A stretch of 64,000 bases of DNA from CAIWHR01 sp963811685 (GTDB lineage Bacteria > Pseudomonadota > Gammaproteobacteria > Burkholderiales > Casimicrobiaceae). A program made the translations under genes and the position numbers. The notes under the pieces were generated by a model. It made no database searches, was not told the DNA's origin, and saw only the letters and a list, made by a program, of their open reading frames with translations. Each line of letters begins with the position of its first letter. Position 1 is the stretch's first letter. This document shows positions 18,459 through 28,226 of this stretch, in pieces. The stretch is taken from positions 202,556 to 266,555 of the forward strand of contig CAWESK010000021.1 in the NCBI GenBank assembly GCA_963811685.1. Direction: 5' to 3'.

Positions 18459-19295
18459 ATGCATCCCACGCTCTCCATCGCGGTGAAGGCCGCGCGGCGC
18501 GCCGGCAACGTCATCAACCGCGGCGCCCGTGACCTCGACCTGCTCACCGTGACGTCGAAGGGTCCGAAGGATTTCGTGAGCGAGGTCGACCGCGAGGCCG
18601 AGCGCCAGATCGTCGAGACGCTGCTGGCCGCCTATCCGGATCACGCGATCCTGGCGGAGGAAGGCACCGCCAAGGGCGCCAACGCCGATGCGGAAAACGT
18701 CTGGATCATCGATCCGCTCGACGGCACCACGAACTTCCTCCACGGCTTCCCGCAATACTGCGTGTCGATCGCGCTCGCGCATCGCGGCCAGGTCACGCAG
18801 GGCGTGATCTACGACCCGTGCCGCAACGATCTTTTCACCGCCACCCGCGGGCGCGGCGCGTTTCTCAACGACCGGCGGATCCGCGTGTCCCGGCGCACCC
18901 ATCTGCGGGACTGCCTGATCGGCACCGGCTTCCCGTTCCGCGACGGCAGTTATCTCGACATCTACCTCAAGATGATGAAGACGATGATCGAGAGCACGGC
19001 GGGGCTGCGCCGCCCCGGCGCGGCAGCGCTCGATCTCGCGTACGTCGGCGCCGGCTTCTACGACGGCTTCTGGGAAGTCGGGCTGAACCCGTGGGATGTC
19101 GCCGCCGGCAGTCTGCTCATCCAGGAAGCGGGCGGCCTGATCGGCGACCTGGCCGGCGAAGGCGAATTTCTGCACGGCGGGCAAGTCATCGCCGCCAGTC
19201 CCAAGATCTTCGCGCAAATGGTCACCGCGCTAGCGCCGTTCCGCCTGGAAATCGAGCGCCAGCGCGCCCCGAAAGTCGTCGATCCCGCGCCATGA
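18459..19295 (+). CDS. suhB: Inositol-1-monophosphatase / SuhB
   Basis: A 278-residue Mg-dependent phosphatase of the IMPase family, MHPTLSIAVKAARRAGNVI. Metal ligands are seen in ILAEEG and WIIDPLDGTTNFLHGFP, and the second family signature in WDVAAGSLLIQEAGG. In proteobacteria SuhB also binds NusA/RNA polymerase in rRNA antitermination. Length and motifs are normal and the frame is intact. Divergent from trmJ, a pairing conserved in related genomes. Confidence 0.95.
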   Translation: MHPTLSIAVKAARRAGNVINRGARDLDLLTVTSKGPKDFVSEVDREAERQIVETLLAAYPDHAILAEEGTAKGANADAENVWIIDPLDGTTNFLHGFPQYCVSIALAHRGQVTQGVIYDPCRNDLFTATRGRGAFLNDRRIRVSRRTHLRDCLIGTGFPFRDGSYLDIYLKMMKTMIESTAGLRRPGAAALDLAYVGAGFYDGFWEVGLNPWDVAAGSLLIQEAGGLIGDLAGEGEFLHGGQVIAASPKIFAQMVTALAPFRLEIERQRAPKVVDPAP

Positions 19296-19478
19296 GGGCG
19301 CCGGGCGGGTGCGGGTTTTGCACACGCCCCTCCGCCGGGTCACCGTTGCTTGCGCGCCGGCCGCATTCGGCTACCATGGCGGTCCCGGGCGGGGCGATTC
19401 GCGCGATCTGATGCCATTGGCATCGGGTTTGCTTGCCCTCGAGTCCATCCGGGCAACGACGCTGAAACGGGAGTTTCC

Positions 19479-21688
19479 ATGAGCCACCGGCCAAGCCGTG
19501 CCGCAATCGCGATTCCGCGCGCCGCGCGCATTGGCGCCGTCGCACTGTCGGTGCTGCTGCTCGCCGCGGCGACGCTGCAAAACGCCCGCGCCGAGACCGT
19601 CTCCGCGATTCGCGTCCGCCTCAACCCTGAAAGAGTGGCGGCAGGTCCCCTTTCGCCCGCACAGCTTGCTCACCTGGAGATGCTCGCCGGGACGAGGCTC
19701 AGTCAGGCCGGCATGACACGCACCGGAGCGCTCGAATTCGCGCTCGCCCAACCTGTCGACGCCGCCGCCCTCAAGCCACGATTGCGCGCGCTCCGCGAGG
19801 ACCGCTCGGTCCTGTGGGCGGAGCCCGCGGTTACCTCCGGCACCCGGCTCAAGCGGGCGACGACGCGTGCCGGCAGCGCTTCGGGCCATGCCTACGTCGA
19901 CACCGGCTACAAGCTCATGGTGCGTCTCGCCGGCGACCCGGAGCCCGACTGGGCTGCACTCTTGCCGCGCTTTTCCGGTCGCATGGGCATGCCGGTCGTC
20001 GCCGACCGGCGCATCGGCAACGTCTGGGTGCTGACGCTGATGCAGACCGTCAGCAGCGACACGCTGGCGACCATGGCGACGCGCCTCGAAGATGACCCCG
20101 CCGTCCAGTACGCGGACCCGGTGCGCAGGCGTTTTCCCAAGTTCATCCCCAACGACCCCTTCTTTGCGCAGCAATGGCCGTTGACGGACCCCATCGGCGG
20201 GATCAACGTCGAAGCGGCCTGGGACCTCCAGCTGCGGCACGCCGCCCGCAAGCACGACGATCGCGCTGATCGACACCGGCATCCTGCCGCACAGCGATCT
20301 CGCCGGGCGCATCCTTCCCGGCTACGACTTCATCACCGACCCCTCCCTCGCCCGCGACGGCGACGCGCGCGACCCCAATCCGCGCGATGAAGGCGACTGG
20401 CGCGACGACGGCGCCTGCGGAGGGTTTCCGGCGACCCCGAGCTCCTGGCACGGCACTTTCGTCTCGGGGATCATGGCGGCCAACACCAACAATGGCGCCG
20501 GAATGTCCGGCATCGATTTGTTCGCCAATATCGTGCCCGTCCGCGTTCTCGGCGAATGCGGCGGCACCGACGTCGATGTCTTCGAGGGCATGCTGTGGGC
20601 GTCGGGCGTGCAGATTGCCGGCGTGCCCCCGAACCCCTATCCGGCCAAGGTGATCAACATGAGCCTGGGGGGCTTCGGCACGTGCCCGAACGCGGTCCAG
20701 GACGCGATCGACGACGCGATGGCGCAAGGAGCGGTGGTCGTCGTCGCGGCGGGCAATGAGTCCTCGGACACCTCGGATTTCGCGCCGTCCGGATGCAACG
20801 GCGTCATCACCGTGGGCGCGAGCACGATGTCCGGCGACATCACGTTCTACAGCAACTTCGGTCGCCGGGTCGATATCTCCGCGCCGGGCGGCGACTTCGA
20901 CGCCGCGGTGCTCTCGCTGTCGAACGATGGGCAGACCGTGCCCGGCAACGAGGCGTACGCGACCGAGATCGGCACCAGCGCCTCGGCGCCGCACGTGAGC
21001 GGCGTCGTGTCGATGATGCTGGCGCGCGACCCGACGCTGACCGCGGGACGCGTGCTTTCGATCCTGCAGGGCACGGCGCGCGAGTTTCCGCTGAACTCGA
21101 TCTGCCGCAACGGCAATGTCTGTGGCGCGGGACTCCTCGACGCGGGCCTCGCGATGGCGAGCACCGTTCCAGGCGGCGCCGTTCCCCCTCCGGGCGCGAT
21201 CACCGTCGTCGAGTATTACCGCAGCGACCTCGACCACTATCGCTATTCGGGCGATCCCGCCGAGATCGCCGCGATCGACAACAACCCGAACCAGGCCAAC
21301 AAGCGGACCGGCTTCTTCTTCTTCGCGTGGCCAGATGCCTCCGTCGGCGCCGCCGGGCGCGCAACCGATGTGCGAGTTCCTCGGCAGCCGGACTTGCTCA
21401 TCAATTCGTACTACTTCACGTCGGTGCCGAGCGAGTGCCAGTACGTCATCGACCACGCCGCCGGCACCTGGGCGCTCCTCACGCCGCGCCGCGTTCTGGG
21501 TGCTGCCGACCGACGGCGACGGCCGCTGCACGGGCGGGACGATCCCGGTCTACCGCTTCTCGAACAACCGGAGGGACTTCAACCAGCGGATGACGTTCGA
21601 TCTGTCCGTGAAGCGCGCGATGATCAACCGCGCGTGGGTGCCGGACGGCGGAGGCCCGAACGGCACCGCTTTCTGCGCGCCGATCTAA
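19479..21688 (+). CDS. Secreted subtilisin-like (S8) serine protease, several frameshifts
   Basis: Signal peptide (residues about 18-37), propeptide-like region to about 230, then an S8 catalytic domain with triad Asp in IALIDTGIL, His in SSWHGTFVSGIMAANT and Ser in GTSASAPHVSGVV. The oxyanion Asn is in AAGNESSD. The C-terminal 130 residues (VVEYYRSDLDHYRYSGDPAEIAAID, then VYRFSNNRRDFNQRMTFD, AWVPDGGGPNGTAFCAPI) resemble the DUF5648 repeat domain found behind many secreted enzymes. The frame shifts near 20235, 21355, 21395 and 21480. Total about 736 codons. The 183-bp gap before it has a short palindrome, GATGCC-ATT-GGCATC, at 19410-19424. The stop faces that of the AI-2E gene 16 bases away. 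Confidence 0.85.
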
Positions 21689-21704
21689 CCCGAAGGGTCG
21701 CGAG

Positions 21705-22850
21705 TCACACGGACGGCGGAGCGTTTCGCCGGCCGTGTTCACGCGTGGCAGCGAAGGCTGCGCTAACTGCCGCGTCGCCGTCCTTGCCCGCCGCGGCGGC
21801 CGAAATCCCCGGGGTACCGACCGCCCATTCTTTCAGCAGCGCGTAGCCGACTGCAAGCAGCACCGGGCCCAGGAATACGCCGACGAAGCCGAACGCCACG
21901 GCGCCGCCCAGCACGCCGAGGAGCACGAGCACGAACGGCAACGCACTGCCGCGGCTGATGATCATCGGCTTGAGGAAATTGTCGACCGAGGACACGACCA
22001 CCGCGCCCCACACGAACAGGAAGATCCCCCAGCCGGTCTCGCCCTGGCTCAGCAGGATCAGCCCCGCCGGTATCCATACGAGCGGCGGGCCGACCGGCAC
22101 CGGGGAGAGGAAGAACGTCACGAGCCCGAGCAGCGGCGCCGCCTTGAACCCGGCGAGCCAAAGGCCAATCGCCATCAGCACGCCCTGCGCGATCGCGGTG
22201 CCCAGGATGCCGAGCACGACGCCCCGGACCGTGGTCGCCGCAACGAGCGCGAGGCGCCGGCCCCGCTCGCCCGCGATGCGGTCGATCGCCGCATGCAGGC
22301 GCGAGACGATCGCGTCGCCGTCGCGGAGGAAGAAGAACGCGATGAAGATCGACAGCGCGAGCTGCAGGATTCCGGAAAGCAGCGTGGTGCCGCCGGCGAA
22401 CAGCACCTTTTTCGCCGAGTCGACGTACGGCCGTGCCGCCTCCAGCAACCGCGCCGTGTCGTGCGCGAAGCTGCCCCACGTCGAGGCCACCCAAGGACCA
22501 ATCAGCGGCAAGCCTTCCACCCATGCCGGCGGCGACGGCGGGCCGGCGCGAATCAGCTCCTGCACGTATTCGCCGGCGCGCTCGCCATTGTCGGCGATCG
22601 TGACGCCGACGATGACGAACGGCGCGAGAACGGTCACCGCCATCAGCAGCACGATCAGCATCGCGGCGAGTCCCGAGCGGCCCTTGAGCCAGTCGCGCAC
22701 CCGCAGGTGCAGCGGCCAGATCGTCGCGCACAGGATCGCCGCCCAGATGATCGCGGTCACGAACGGCCGCAGCACGAGGAAGCAGCCCGCGATCAGGAGC
22801 GCCAGAACGACGAGCGTGAGCGTGCGATCGATTTGCGGTGTGGATTTCAT
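21705..22850 (-). CDS. AI-2E family transporter (PerM/UPF0118)
   Basis: A 381-residue membrane protein with about eight helices, starting MKSTPQIDRTLTLVVLALLIAG. Family markers are the paired N-terminal helices (FVTAIIWAAILCATIWPLH), the long extracytoplasmic stretch at 90-160, and the C-terminal GFVGVFLGPVLLAVGYALLKEW. Members include TqsA/PerM; substrates are mostly unknown, and AI-2 export is shown for few. The start at 22850 places the first helix correctly. Convergent with the S8 protease gene and divergent from the large regulator. Confidence 0.85.
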   Translation of the reverse strand: MKSTPQIDRTLTLVVLALLIAGCFLVLRPFVTAIIWAAILCATIWPLHLRVRDWLKGRSGLAAMLIVLLMAVTVLAPFVIVGVTIADNGERAGEYVQELIRAGPPSPPAWVEGLPLIGPWVASTWGSFAHDTARLLEAARPYVDSAKKVLFAGGTTLLSGILQLALSIFIAFFFLRDGDAIVSRLHAAIDRIAGERGRRLALVAATTVRGVVLGILGTAIAQGVLMAIGLWLAGFKAAPLLGLVTFFLSPVPVGPPLVWIPAGLILLSQGETGWGIFLFVWGAVVVSSVDNFLKPMIISRGSALPFVLVLLGVLGGAVAFGFVGVFLGPVLLAVGYALLKEWAVGTPGISAAAAGKDGDAAVSAAFAATREHGRRNAPPSV

Positions 22851-23046
22851 GTGGTGTCGATGGGAGTCAGCCGGCAGCGCTCGCGGCGAGCGCACGGACG
22901 CTCGATGACGTAAACATCGGCCCGGACCCTCCCCGCGAGCTAGTGTACGGGTTCCTGCCGTTCGCACAAAGCGCGCCGGCGCCGGGCGCCTTGCGTACCA
23001 TGCTAAGCTTTTCCGCCTGCCGGTCCACTCCAAACGCGCAGCATCC

Positions 23047-26000
23047 TTGGCCGCTCGCTCTCCCGCTCTCGCCAAACTCACGCGGCCGAAGCTCTACGAC
23101 GCGCTGTCGCGGCCGCGGCTCTACGCGCTCCTCGACGAAGCCTCGACGCGACCGATCGTCTGGGTCTGCGCGCCGCCGGGAGCCGGCAAGACGACGCTCG
23201 TCGCAAGCTACCTGGAGGCCCGCAACCGGCGCCACCTGTGGTACCAGATCGACGCCGGCGACGCCGATCCGGCGACGTTCGTCCATTACATGCGGACGGC
23301 CGCGCTTGCCGTCGCAGGCAAGGCGGCGGCGGCACTCCCGCTGTTCACGTCCGAGCCGCAGCAGGACCTGGGGCGTTTCTCTCGCGGGTTCTTCCGCGAT
23401 CTCTTTTCGCTGCTCCCGCGAGGCTGCGCCGTCGTCTTCGACAACTTTCACGAGGCGCGAACGCCGCCCGCGCAGCGTGCGGCGCTGGCGCAAGGACTGG
23501 AAGAGATCCCGGAGGGCGCCCACGTGATCGTTCTCTCGCGCTCGGATCCTCCTCCTGAATTCGCGCGGCTCCTCGCCAGCCGGCGGATCGCGCGCATCGA
23601 CGAATCCGCGCTCCGCTGCACCGAGGAGGAAGCCCTGGCGATCCTCGGCAGCCGCCACGCCGAGAGGAAGGAACTGCAGCGCATCCAGCGGCAGAGCGAC
23701 GGCTGGGTCGCCGCGCTGGTGCTGCTGCGCGAGCACCTGAGCCGCGACCACGCGGCGCTCGACGACTCGCTGGGCGAAGGCAAGGACGCGATCTTCCAGT
23801 ATTTCGCGGGCGAGATCTTCAACGGCGCCCAACCGCACAACCAGCGCATCCTCATGCTGACGGCGATTCCGCCGTCGATCACCCAGGCGGAAGCGATCGC
23901 GCTTACCGGCAGCGTCGAGGCCCCGCGCCTGCTCGAATATCTTTATCGCCGCCACCTCTTCACCGATCGCCGCCGCGGTGCGCAGACGAGCTACCACTAC
24001 CACGCGCTGTTCCGCGAGTTCCTGCTGGAGGAGCTGCGCAAGCGGATGCCCGCCGACGAGCGGCGCGCCGCCAGCACACGGGCGGCGGGGCTCGTCGCGG
24101 AGCGCGGGCAGGTGAGCGAAGCGCTGGCGCTGTTTCGCGATGCCGGCGAGTGGGAGGCGATGCGCACGCTGCTCCGCGCGAACGCACTGGATTGGGCGCG
24201 CCAGGGCCGGGCCCAGACGTTGTCCGACTGGATCGACACGCTGCCGCGCGCAATGCGCGAAGCCGATCCGTGGCTGCAATACTGGTCGGGGCGCGCATGG
24301 ATCTTCGTGCAGCCGGAGCGCGGCCGCCCGGCACTCGAGAGCGCGTTCGACGCCTTCCGCGCGGGCGGCGATCTGCGCGGCCAGGCGCTCTCCCTCAGCA
24401 CGATCGTCACCGGCTACTACTACGAATGGGCGAATTTCGCGCCGCTCGATCGCTGGCTGCCCGAATTCGAGCGGCTGCTCCACGGCCCGCGCGCCACCGA
24501 GCTCGATCACGAAAGCGAGCTCCGGGCAAGCGCCGCCTATGTGGTCGCGCTGTTGTTCCGCAAGCCGGAGCACCCGCACCTGGAACGATGCGCGCGGCGT
24601 CTCGACGAGCTCATCGACGGCGAAGGCGATGTCAACGTGCGCATGATGGCGGCGTCGACGCTGTTCAACTATCTCAACTGGAAGACCGACGGCGACGTGG
24701 CCGGCGGGCTCGTCGCGCGCATCGAGCCGGTCGTCGCCCGGCCCGACGTGACGCCGCTGATGCAGGTGTGGTGGCGCACGCATTTGTCGTTCTGGCATTA
24801 CATCAACGGGCGCTACGATAAGTCGGCGGCGGTGATCGGCGAAGCGCGGGCGATCGCCGAGCGCTACGGTCTCGAGGCGTATCTGTTCGAGATCGACCAC
24901 GCGGAGGTCACGGCGTTCATCAGCAAGGGTGAGCTCGCGGCGGCGAAGACGCGCCTCGAGGCGATGGAGAAGCGCCTCTCGCCCGGCCCGCCGCATGGAT
25001 TGGGCTTATTTCCATTACCTCCGTTCGATGCTCGAGCAGCGCCTGCTGCGCTTCGCGGCCGCGGTGCAGGACGCCGAGCGGGCCGTCCTGCTCGCCCGCG
25101 AGACCGGGCTCCCGGTGATGCAGATGCCGCATTTCCTCGCGCGTCTCGCGCATTCGCGCGGCGCGGCCGGCGATCGCGAAGGCACGCTCCGCGCGCTCGG
25201 CGAGGCGATCGCGACGTCGTCGGCGTCGGAGCGAGGCACCTTCGAGCAGATGCGCGAGCTGATCGAGATCGACTACGACATCGACGCCGGCGAAACATCG
25301 CGCGCATCCCGGCGTCTCGCGACCATGCTCGGGGGATATCGCGAACGCGGGCAGCTCGTCTTCCTGCGCAACCGGCCGGACGTCGCCGCGCGACTCGCGA
25401 ACTTCGCGCTCGAACACGGCATCGAAGCCGAATTCGCGCGCACGCTGATCGAAAAGAATGCGCTCCCCGCGCCGGTCGACGCGGGACCGGCGTGGCCATT
25501 CCGCCTGCGCGTGCGCACACTGGGCGGGTTCGAGCTCGTTCGCGACGGCGTTCCGATGCGTTTCACCGGCAAGGCGCAGCAACGGCCGCTCGACCTCCTG
25601 AAGCTGCTGGTGGCGCTGGGCGGCCACGACGTCGACGCACCGCAGCTGATGGCCTCGCTGTGGCCGGACGCCGATGGCGCCGCGGCGAAGACTTCGTTCG
25701 ACACGACGCTCTTCCGCTTGCGCAAGCTGCTCGACATCGACGGTGCACTCGTGCTCGCCGGAGGGAAGCTTTCGCTTTCCCGCGCGCACGCCTGGACCGA
25801 TGTGTGGGCGCTGGAGGCCGCACTCGACGCCGCCGAATGCGGCGGCGAGCGCACCGGGGCCGAGGCGGCGCCGGCCCGCGTCGCGCGCCGTCTCCTCGAT
25901 GCCTATCCCGGGCCGCTGCTGGGCGCCGAGGAAAGCGCGTGGATCGGCAAGCCGCGCGAGGTCGTGCGCGCGCGCTTCGTGCGCACGCTCACCCGGCTCG

Positions 26001-26263
26001 GCGAAGCGCTCGAGCGTCATCGGGATTGGACGAGCGCCGCCGACGTTTACCGCCGCGGCATCGAGGTCGACAACCTGGCCGAGTCGCTCTATCGCGGTCT
26101 CATGCGCTGCCTTGCGGCGACCGGCGAACAGGCCGAGGCGATCAATGCCTACCGGCGGTGCCGCGAGCTCCTTTCCATCGTGCTCGGTGTTGCGCCCGCC
26201 GCCGAAACGGAGCGGCTCCACCGGGAAATCGTCGCTGCGCGCAGCAGGACGAGTCCGCTGTAA
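23047..26263 (+). CDS. Large STAND-ATPase/TPR/BTAD transcriptional regulator (one frameshift)
   Basis: About 1,072 residues. The N-terminal NTPase is of the MalT/STAND type, with Walker A CAPPGAGKTTLV (about 42-52) and Walker B GCAVVFDNFHEA; the middle is a helical, TPR-like sensor (about 330-800). The C-terminus has an OmpR-like winged helix (RVRTLGGFELVRDGVPMRF, LMASLWPDADG, FDTTLFRLRKLLD) followed by a bacterial activation domain (LLDAYPGPLLGAEES, AADVYRRGIEVDNLAESLYR). The frame shifts once near 24993. No ATG fits; TTG 23047 gives MAARSPALAKLTRPKLYDAL. Such regulators bind ATP and an inducer to become active. The target is unknown; the neighbours are the AI-2E permease and a small membrane protein. 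Confidence 0.85.
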
Positions 26264-26777
26264 GTCCCCCGTAAGTCATCCGTAAGGCGTCGTCGGGGCA
26301 TCGGCGAGCGCCGGCGCAAGCACGCGGTCCGTGCGCATTTTCGCGCGGCGACCCCAGCGCGCGTCGCACAAAAACTCATTTATTCACAACAGCTTGAGCG
26401 CGACCGCGACGCTGCGGCACGAGACCCGGGCGGTTCTCTCGCGCGCATTGCGCGCATTCGTCAGCGATCGGCAAGCGAGCGCCTCGCACACTGTCGTCCA
26501 TCGCCGGCCACACCGTGCAAGCGCGGCAGTGCCAAGAGGGAAATGCAATGCGCAAAAAGGAACGCCGGAAAAGAGCGCTGCCGGAAATCTGCGCTCCGAT
26601 CGACCCCACGATCGCTCGATCTTCAACCGCCGCGATCCAGGATGGCGGCACGAGTTCAGCGAGCGGCGAACGGAGCACGAAGAGTACGAGAACGCAGAAG
26701 GACTCGAGCAACGCAACGAAGCGGAGAAAGCGGTTTGTCTTGTAGCAGTGATGCGAGTGGAACGAAAGGAGAGAGCC
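26264..26777. other. 514-bp gap with no convincing gene
   Basis: One frame is open on the plus strand through most of the gap and joins the small membrane gene, but its composition (runs of R, H, S) is that of noncoding high-GC sequence. Just after the regulator stop there are three short direct repeats, GTAAGTC, CCGTAAGTC and CCGTAAGGC (26260-26287), which could be operator half-sites. No terminator or RNA gene was recognised. Confidence 0.4.
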
Positions 26778-27086
26778 GTGGAAGCGATGTACCTGAGAAG
26801 CGTCCGGATTCTGGGCAACCTCGTGCAGAAGGCGGGTCCGTATCTGCTGCTCGAGATTCTGCTGCCGGGCGGAACGCTGTTCGCGCTGCTCCTCTTCGTC
26901 TACCGGCGCCGCGACGACCTCGTCATGCCGCACGCACGGCGTGTCGGCGCCGCATTGGTCCGCGCAGCGACCGGCGCGCGCGAGCTGCTCGCGTTCGTCG
27001 AGTTGCCGTTCGGCATCGCCGCCTCGGTATGGCGCGGCCGGCATCGCGAGCGCGATGGGCTCGAAGCGCTGGGCTTTGCGCCGTAG
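26778..27086 (+). CDS. Small single-pass membrane protein, unknown
   Basis: A 102-residue protein I do not recognise. The GTG at 26778 has AAAGGAGAG six bases upstream; ATG 26787 is the alternative. One strong hydrophobic helix (GPYLLLEILLPGGTLFALLLFVYRR, about 20-44) is followed by a basic, helical tail with ALVRAATGARELLAFVELPFG. Composition is coding-like, unlike the gap before it. It stands between the STAND/BTAD regulator and the TSUP gene on the same strand and may be a target of the former. Confidence 0.6.
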   Translation: MEAMYLRSVRILGNLVQKAGPYLLLEILLPGGTLFALLLFVYRRRDDLVMPHARRVGAALVRAATGARELLAFVELPFGIAASVWRGRHRERDGLEALGFAP

Positions 27087-27169
27087 GTGGCGCGATTCAC
27101 CGGGCCGCATCAAACGGCCCGCCGCGCCGTACCGAGTCAGCGCCGCGCGCACAATCTCTAGGAGATGCA

Positions 27170-28069
27170 ATGGCACACATCCAGACCGGAGGTGACGTCG
27201 CCGCCTCCGCCGCCGCACGCTTCCGCTTCGGCGCGCGGCCCGCTCCTGCGCCTCGCGACGTTGGCCTCTGCGCGCTGTTGATCTGGATGCTGCTGGAATG
27301 CGGCCACATCGCGCACGCGATTGCCGAGGCGGAAACCGGTGCGTGGACCGCCTTCGCCACATCGGGCGTCGTCGCTGCTCTCCGCTTTCGTGTCGAGCAT
27401 CGCCGGATTCGCCTTTGCGGCGGTCGCCGGCAGCGCCTTCGCCCATCTCGACGTCGATCCGCTGCGCGCGGTGCAGACGATGGTCGTCTGCTCGATCGCG
27501 ACCCAGCTCTATGCGGTGTGGAGAATCCGGGAATCGATTCGCCTGGGCGACGCTGCGGCCGATGGTGGCGGCGGGCGCGCGACGATACCGGCCGGCGTGT
27601 GGCTGCTGTTGCACAGCGACGGATTCAACTACGCACGTCGCTTTCGGCGCCTTTCTCGTGCTTTACGGAAGCTACCTTGCGGTGCGCCGCGATGCGCGGG
27701 TGATCCAGGGGCAACGCGTGGCGCGACGCCGCCGCGGGCGCGCTGGGCGGCATCACCGGTGGTCTCGCGGGTTTTCCGGGCCCTTTCGTGACCCTCTGGT
27801 GCTCGCTGCGCGGGTGGGACAACGCGCGGCAGCGGGCAATCTATCAACCTTACATCCTCGCCATGCAGATCGTGACCGCGGTCTGCCTGCGATGGCAGGC
27901 CCCGCTGCGCGTCGACCTCGCGCAGAACTTGCGGTTCGTGCCGTTCGCGCTGTTCGGCGCGATCGGAGGTTTTGCCCTCTTTCGACGAATGACGACCCGG
28001 CAATTTCATCTCTGCGTCAGTGTCCTGCTCGTCGTGTCGGGCGCGGCGCTGATCGCTCGCGCCGCCTAA
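27170..28069 (+). CDS. TSUP (TauE/SafE) family permease, several frameshifts
   Basis: The ATG at 27170 has AGGAG five bases upstream. The protein can be traced through at least five frame changes (near 27372, 27545, 27590, 27630 and 27715): GVVAAL, SAFVSSIAGFAFAAVAGSAF, HLDVDPLRAVQTMVVCSIATQ, RPMVAAG, TIPAGVWLLLHSD, AFLVLYGSYLAVRRDARVIQG, then TLWCSLRGWDNARQRAIYQPY and VPFALFGAIGGFALFRRM. These are the two TSUP half-repeats. The family exports sulfite, sulfoacetate or other small anions. An N-terminal extension of about 60 residues is unusual. So many shifts in 900 bp suggest a poor stretch of sequence or a decaying gene; I favour sequence error since codons remain conserved between breaks. 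Confidence 0.65.
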
Positions 28070-28226
28070 AGACCCGAGGCGAGAGCCGCCGTCGCGCGTA
28101 CCATTGAGCGACCTTCCTACAGGGCAATCAGCCGTTCCCGGTCACCGCGATCGGCAGGGCTGCCCGTACGCTCTCGGGACGGCCCCGGGAGGCGCTATCG
28201 CGGGCCCGGTGGAGTCGGGGCATTCG

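Noticed and set aside
19410..19424. GATGCC-ATT-GGCATC palindrome as an operator of the protease gene
   Set aside because: Short arms (6 bp), no promoter elements aligned with it, and such palindromes are expected by chance in a window this size.
26331..26777. Upstream extension of the small membrane gene to 251 codons
   Set aside because: The extension has noncoding composition; a good ribosome site directly precedes GTG 26778.
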